In this document: positions 5,224-8,719 of the stretch, piece by piece
How positions within the stretch are numbered: the stretch's first letter is position 1
Layout: the number at the start of each line of letters is the position of its first letter
Origin: a bacterium
Lineage (GTDB): Bacteria; SZUA-182
Assembly (NCBI GenBank): GCA_003230635.1
Contig: QIFF01000244.1
Coordinates: forward strand, 1 to 8,719
Direction: 5' to 3'
Length of the DNA: 8,719 bases
Notes under the pieces: generated by a model
Database searches by the model: none
The model's input: only the letters and a program-made list of their open reading frames with translations
Told to the model about the DNA's origin: nothing
Translations under genes and position numbers: made by a program

Positions 5224-6363
5224 TCAATCCAAAGTAGCGTTAGCCTCTCCGCGTTGGGGCATTTTTTGCCCCTCGACTTGCAGGGTCGCCAGGAAGAGCT
5301 TGACCAAGCTGGGATCAAATTGGCTGCCGGCGCATCTTTGCAGCTCAATTTGGGCGTTATCAGTGGTAATGGCACGCCGGTAGGGGCGGTTGGAGGTCAT
5401 GGCGTCATAGGCGTCGGCAATAGCAATGATACGTCCGCCCAGGGGAATATCTTCTCCCGCCAGGCCATAGGGGTAGCCGCTGCCATCAAAGCGCTCGTGG
5501 TGATGACGCACATAGGAGATGATGTTGCGGGAGGTTCTCATAGAACAAATCAAGTTCACTCCCTTTTCAGGATGTTCCTTAATAAGCGCCCATTCTTCAT
5601 CATTAAGCCCATCTTCCTTGCAAACCAGTTTGTCACTGACTCCAATTTTGCCAATGTCATGCAAGTAGGCGGCTATGCGCAGTTCCTCTTCCTTGTGTAG
5701 TTCCAGGCAAAGGCTGTTGCCGAGCAGGGCGGAATAATGGGAAACCCTTTCCGAATGACCGTGAGTGTAAGGGTCCTTGCTCTCCAGGGTAGACGCCAGA
5801 ATTTTGACAAAACGCAGGTAATCGCTGGGATTGGCTTCTTCCCGCTGTTGTTCTCTAAAGTATTGGTAGCAGATTTTGCGGCCGATTTTTATTAGGGTAT
5901 CGTTTTCATTTAGCAGGGATGAAGAAGGAGCTGATTTTCTGGCTTCACTTAAGGTACTTAGTTCTTCAAAAATTATTTTTAGTTTGATATTTAACTGCCT
6001 TTTTCGTGCGGCCGCATTGACTACGGAAATAACCTCTGTCAGGTTGAAAGGCTTGGTCAGGTAGTCAAAAACCCCATAATGGAGGGCGTCTATTGCTGTT
6101 CTTAGATCGGTACTAGCGGTAATGATAATGATCTCAATATCGGGGGCGCTGTTTTTAATTGCTTTAACCAGGGTAATGCCGGCAGGGTTCTTGAGGCCCA
6201 GGTCCAGAGTAACCAGGTCTATATTCCCCTGGCCGATGAGTTCCAGGGCATTCTTGCCGTCTTGGGCCGTGAGTATCTCGTAGTTTAGTTGTAGCAGGAT
6301 TTTAAGTTTTTCCCGGACATCAAAATCATCGTCAATTATCAGCAGTCTGTTTTTACTACTCAT
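5224..6363 (-). CDS. Response regulator with receiver and HD-GYP domains (predicted cyclic di-GMP phosphodiesterase)
   Basis: 379 residues, cytoplasmic. Receiver domain 5 to about 120: acidic pocket D11-D13, phospho-acceptor D54 (VTLDLGLKNPAG), T82, and K104 in the TKPF motif. A ~65-residue helical linker follows. The HD-GYP domain runs from about 180 to 355 with DPYTHGHSERV (197-207), HD pair H235-D236 in AAYLHDIGKIG, KEHPEKG (H264), HHHERFDGSGYP (287-298, the GYP triad 296-298) and IADAYDAMTSNRPYR (315 onward). All metal-binding and GYP residues expected in active enzymes are present, so hydrolysis of cyclic di-GMP controlled by phosphorylation is likely but inferred. ATG 6363 has AGAGGA about 9 bases upstream. 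It is the last of three co-oriented genes, 146 bases after the Roadblock gene. No dedicated histidine kinase is in the window. Confidence 0.92.
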   Translation of the reverse strand: MSSKNRLLIIDDDFDVREKLKILLQLNYEILTAQDGKNALELIGQGNIDLVTLDLGLKNPAGITLVKAIKNSAPDIEIIIITASTDLRTAIDALHYGVFDYLTKPFNLTEVISVVNAAARKRQLNIKLKIIFEELSTLSEARKSAPSSSLLNENDTLIKIGRKICYQYFREQQREEANPSDYLRFVKILASTLESKDPYTHGHSERVSHYSALLGNSLCLELHKEEELRIAAYLHDIGKIGVSDKLVCKEDGLNDEEWALIKEHPEKGVNLICSMRTSRNIISYVRHHHERFDGSGYPYGLAGEDIPLGGRIIAIADAYDAMTSNRPYRRAITTDNAQIELQRCAGSQFDPSLVKLFLATLQVEGQKMPQRGEANATLD

Positions 6364-6509
6364 TGTAGTTTTTCCTCTATGTTTAGATAAACAATAGGGG
6401 GAAAATTCCCTTTTACCTGCTACAACCCACCACTACTTTCAGGATTGCCCTCTTTTTCCGGGCAGGTTGTCCCCCCTCAAGGATTCAGAAAGAAACTCCA
6501 GACACTACC

Positions 6510-6878
6510 TCAGACTATCTCCTGTTCCAGCACTTTTTCCGTCTTTTCCAGCTCCAGGATGGCCTTTCCTACATTACCGTCCGCCCTAATGGTCAGAGAG
6601 TTAAAGTACTTACCGCTGCTGCCCAGGGGATGCAGGAAGATTTTATAGCGGTCAGTGGCAATGGTAATGTAATGAATATTGCCGGAATCCGTGTCCCTGA
6701 CCATATCCATTATATCCTTGAGCCCGTCTGCCAATTCAGCGGCTGCTCTCACCTCGTCATGATTGGGGTCTGTAGAATCAAAGGCCAAGTGAACCCCGTC
6801 CAGGCCAATTACCCCGCTGGAAACATAATCCCGTCCCAGGCTGTTGCGAAACAGTTGCAGTGCATCTTCTAAAGCCAT
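6510..6878 (-). CDS. Roadblock/LC7 domain protein
   Basis: 122 residues, a single Roadblock/LC7-like fold. The order is an N-terminal helix (MALEDALQLFRNSL), a strand pair around SSGVIGLDGVHLAFDS, a long helix (DEVRAAAELADGLKDIMDMV), a strand region NIHYITIATDRYKIFLHPL, then a C-terminal helix with LELEKTEKVLE. Such proteins (as in MglB) usually form dimers and act as scaffolds or regulators of small GTPases or kinases; no GTPase is encoded nearby. Start choice: ATG 6878 has a perfect AGGAGG six bases upstream. A further ATG at 6914 would place that ribosome site inside the gene, so it is rejected. It lies 82 bases after the receiver-Roadblock gene, whose C-terminal half is the same kind of domain, so the two products may associate. 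Confidence 0.8.
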   Translation of the reverse strand: MALEDALQLFRNSLGRDYVSSGVIGLDGVHLAFDSTDPNHDEVRAAAELADGLKDIMDMVRDTDSGNIHYITIATDRYKIFLHPLGSSGKYFNSLTIRADGNVGKAILELEKTEKVLEQEIV

Positions 6879-6902
6879 CTTTTCCCTCCTTTTGTAGGTA
6901 GT

Positions 6903-6966
6903 TGCCCAATTCATTGGGCAGCCGTTGGTTCGGTAAACCAGACAATCACTGCCTGATGAATCAGGC
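6903..6966 (-). promoter_or_regulatory. Three stem-loops in the spacer between the two Roadblock genes
   Basis: GCCTGAT/ATCAGGC (6951-6966) contains the stop codon of the upstream gene. TGGTT/AACCA (6926-6940) and TGCCCAAT/ATTGGGCA (6903-6920) follow on the minus strand before the AGGAGG of the next gene. There is no T-run, so these are not ordinary terminators. RNA processing, stabilisation or translational control are more likely. Confidence 0.5.
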
Positions 6967-7767
6967 GACTACATTCTCGCTTAACAAGTTATTAATTTGC
7001 TTGTCTAGTTGCCTGACGATTAGCATAGCTTTGCCCATAAGCAGACTTTGTCCAAAAACCAGATATAACAAAAACGGGCTATCTGGCAGAGCATGCAGAA
7101 TAATATTATACTTTTCAGTGCGCAAGATAATCTCCTGCAGCGGGCCGGCGGCTATTTTCTTGCTGAGCAGCTGCACCCTATTAAGGACCTTAACCGCATA
7201 GAGTATCTTGAAATCCTCCTGCCCTCCCTTACTTCCCGCTTGCAGTAAGCATTCCCCATCCAGGGAGGCCAACTTGAGGCTTACCAACTCCGGCACCTGG
7301 CTGCTCTTCGCCAACAGCAATTCCTGGAGGGCCTGGTTGTTTCTTACTTGTTCTTTCAGCTCTTCGTCAAGCGGTTGGAAAAGCTGTTCCATCTCCTGTA
7401 AAACTTCATTAATCACCCCTTTAACCTGATCCATCATAAACGGTTTTTCCAGATAGCGAATGGCTCCCTTCTCCAGGGCTTCCTGGCGTTTTTGGCTGGA
7501 ACCGTAGGCGGTCATTATTATGAATCCGGTTTTGGGGTACCTGGCCTTAACCTCGTTCAACAACTGGAGGCCGCCCTTTCCCTGCATCTTGATATCGGAA
7601 ACGATCAAATCCACCTCACCGGTCTTTTGCAAAATCTCCAGGGCCTCCTCTCCGCTATTAGCAGATAGGACTTTGTAGTTCTTATTCAGAGAAAGATTTT
7701 TGGACATACTCCAGGTAAGGGTCTCTTCGTCATCCACCAGCAAAATTGTTTTTTGTCCCTCGCCCAT
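6961..7767 (-). CDS. Response regulator with receiver and C-terminal Roadblock/LC7-like domain
   Basis: 268 residues. Receiver domain 5 to about 125: D12-D13, phospho-acceptor D58 (IVSDIKMQGKGG), T86 (IIMTAYGSS) and K108 (LEKPF). A charged helical linker (about 125-155) leads to a C-terminal part of about 110 residues with LVSLKLASLDGECLLQAG, a long helix around ILYAVKVLNRVQLLSKKI, and LQEIILRTEKYNIILHALPD, the strand-helix-strand layout of Roadblock/LC7 domains. There is no DNA-binding output domain, so the output is probably protein-protein contact, perhaps with the stand-alone Roadblock protein of the next gene. ATG 7767 has AAGGA about 11 bases upstream. It is the first gene of the presumed three-gene unit and is preceded by a sigma-54-type site. 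The receiver call is firm; the Roadblock call rests on pattern and on the similarity of the C-terminal half to the neighbour. Confidence 0.82.
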   Translation of the reverse strand: MGEGQKTILLVDDEETLTWSMSKNLSLNKNYKVLSANSGEEALEILQKTGEVDLIVSDIKMQGKGGLQLLNEVKARYPKTGFIIMTAYGSSQKRQEALEKGAIRYLEKPFMMDQVKGVINEVLQEMEQLFQPLDEELKEQVRNNQALQELLLAKSSQVPELVSLKLASLDGECLLQAGSKGGQEDFKILYAVKVLNRVQLLSKKIAAGPLQEIILRTEKYNIILHALPDSPFLLYLVFGQSLLMGKAMLIVRQLDKQINNLLSENVVA

Positions 7768-7821
7768 CAGTTTACTTTTCCTTGAGTTGAACTAGCTTGC
7801 CTCTTTCGGAAGCCTTGATTG

Positions 7822-7837
7822 TGCAAGAGGTATGCCA
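7822..7837 (-). promoter_or_regulatory. Predicted sigma-54 (-24/-12) promoter of the receiver-Roadblock operon
   Basis: The minus strand reads TGGCATA-CCTC-TTGCA, matching the sigma-54 consensus TGGCAYR-N4-TTGCW at every defined position with correct spacing. Transcription would start near 7811, about 44 bases before the ATG at 7767. Use of sigma-54 requires an enhancer-binding activator, which is not encoded here. Confidence 0.65.
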
Positions 7838-7859
7838 TTGCTTAGTATAAAGGGAGTAA

Positions 7860-7885
7860 TTGACCCCATGTGATTGATGTGTCAA
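7860..7885. promoter_or_regulatory. Inverted repeat upstream of the sigma-54 site, possible activator site
   Basis: TTGAC-N16-GTCAA lies about 50-75 bases upstream of the predicted sigma-54 start. It could be a binding site for the activator; the arms are short. A second small palindrome, CTGTT-CC-AACAG, lies at 7913-7924. Confidence 0.3.
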
Positions 7886-7959
7886 CGCAGGCAAGGATAG
7901 AAGCGCTTTGGTCTGTTCCAACAGCAGAGGGGAGAAAACGGGGAAAACTGTCTGATTAT

Positions 7960-7973
7960 TGAACAGGTGTTTT
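7960..7973. promoter_or_regulatory. Candidate LexA/DinR box upstream of dinG
   Basis: The core GAACAGGTGTTT fits the Gram-positive SOS-box consensus CGAACRNRYGTTYG at all positions except the two outer bases. It lies about 65 bases upstream of the predicted dinG -35, farther than ideal for direct repression. ATTGAACA is repeated at 7958 and 7977. Confidence 0.4.
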
Positions 7974-8036
7974 AAAATTGAACATTAAGCAGGCTGGTGG
8001 GAAGCCAGTCTTGAAAGAGGAGTCTACATTCTCTCC

Positions 8037-8065
8037 TTGACTTATTCTCAAATAATACCTAATAT
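8037..8065 (+). promoter_or_regulatory. Predicted sigma-A promoter of dinG
   Basis: TTGACT (8037-8042), exactly 17 bases, then TAATAT (8060-8065): one mismatch from consensus in each hexamer. The start point would be near 8072, only about three bases before the ATG at 8075. Confidence 0.65.
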
Positions 8066-8074
8066 TACCTTATT

Positions 8075-8719
8075 ATGATTGAAGAAATCTTAGGCCCCCA
8101 GGGGGTATTAGCCCAACACCTGCCGCATTATGAACACCGCCCCGGCCAGATTGCCATGGCTCAGGCCATCCAAGAGGTTCTGGCCCAGAGTGGACAGTTC
8201 TTGGTTGAGGCCGGCACCGGCACGGGCAAAACCCTGGCTTACCTAATTCCGGCCATCTACAGCGGGCAGAAGGTAGTAGTTTCCACCGGCACCAAAAATT
8301 TACAGGAGCAGCTCTACCACAAGGACATCCCCTTTTTAGCCCAACACCTGGGGGTAAAGTTTAAGGTCTGTTACATGAAGGGGCGCAATAACTACTTGTG
8401 CCGGCGGCGCTGGGCCGGTTTTGCCCAGCAACGGATGAGGCCCGCCTTTTTGACCTGCTTCAAGAGTGGGCACCGCACACTCATACAGGTGATCGCAGCG
8501 AGTTGGAGGAACTACCGGATGATTCACCCCTCTGGCGGGACGTCTGCTCCAAAAGCGAGCTGTGCCTCAACCAAAAATGCCCCTTCTTTAATAACTGTTT
8601 TATCACCCGCATGAAGCGGGAGGCGCTCAAGGCGGACTTGATTATTGTCAACCATTACCTTTTCTTTAGCGACCTGGCCCTCAAAAGCAACTCTTACGGC
8701 GAGTTCATTCCCTTTTATA
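8075..8719 (+). CDS. dinG: DinG/XPD-type Fe-S helicase, N-terminal part, apparent frameshift, runs off window
   Basis: ATP-dependent 5'-3' DNA helicase of the DinG/XPD superfamily 2 group, used in DNA repair. Frame 1 from ATG 8075 has YEHRPGQIAMAQAI (Q-motif-like, 19-32), Walker A EAGTGTGKT (45-53), motif Ia VVVSTGTKNLQEQL and the first Fe-S cysteine in KGRNNYLCRRRW. From about 8434 the homologous reading is in another frame: DEARLFDLLQEW, then the other cluster cysteines in VCSKSELCLNQKC and PFFNNC, then LIIVNHYLFFSDLAL. Frame 1 instead runs to a chance stop at 8614. One base is missing near 8411-8434, perhaps in TTTT 8419-8422. No N-terminal exonuclease domain precedes the helicase. No ribosome site is seen, and an in-frame TAA at 8060-8062 rules out an upstream start. 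It may be a pseudogene or a sequencing error. Confidence 0.85.

Noticed and set aside
5140..5700. 186-codon plus-strand open frame opposite the HD-GYP gene
   Set aside because: Antisense to a gene with intact receiver and HD-GYP motifs; low-complexity start in the G-rich tract and no recognisable domain.
7860..7885. TTGACA on the minus strand (7885-7880) as a sigma-A -35 for the receiver-Roadblock operon
   Set aside because: No acceptable -10 at 16-18 bases; the TATACT farther on is about 30 bases away. The sigma-54 site is far better.

Overview
The window looks like chromosome from a Gram-positive anaerobe of the Clostridia, perhaps a Peptococcaceae-like lineage. This is inferred from strong AGGAGG-type ribosome sites, a DUF116 protein, a response-regulator/Roadblock/HD-GYP cluster, a consensus sigma-54 site and a DinR/LexA-type box. 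The species cannot be named from sequence alone. Base composition shifts along the window: positions 1-2027 are moderately AT-rich, about 2030-3920 is strongly AT-rich with few genes, and 4179 to the end is clearly more GC-rich.

Left block (1-2027, plus strand): the end of a branched-chain amino acid ABC transporter operon. It holds the C-terminal part of the permease LivM, then the ATPases LivG and LivF, each overlapping the previous gene. The substrate-binding protein and LivH would lie upstream of the window.

Middle block (about 2030-4178): an AT-rich accessory region. It carries a BRO-N/DinD-like gene with its own promoter and a possible operator, and a 68-residue zinc-ribbon-like gene, both on the minus strand. 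It ends at an exact 3' half of a tRNA-Ala(GGC) gene running from anticodon loop to CCA, followed by a strong terminator. Immediately to the right, on the minus strand, are the last ~38 codons of a tyrosine integrase whose upstream part is gone. This looks like a scar or internal junction of elements integrated at a tRNA-Ala gene. The intact tRNA is not in the window.

Right block (4179-7767, minus strand): three genes that probably form one operon read right to left. They are a receiver-Roadblock/LC7 fusion, a stand-alone Roadblock/LC7 protein, and a receiver-HD-GYP protein predicted to degrade cyclic di-GMP. A sequence upstream matches the sigma-54 consensus TGGCAYR-N4-TTGCW at every defined position. 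Downstream lie a G-quadruplex-type G-rich tract, a cluster of three perfect stem-loops, and a cysteine-rich DUF116 gene.

Far right (7768 to the end): a divergent intergenic region with the sigma-54 site facing left and a near-consensus sigma-A promoter facing right. The sigma-A promoter lies so close to the ATG of a dinG-type helicase gene that the mRNA would be nearly leaderless. The helicase gene is cut by the window end and carries an apparent one-base frameshift near 8411-8434; the reading continues in another frame through the Fe-S cysteine region.
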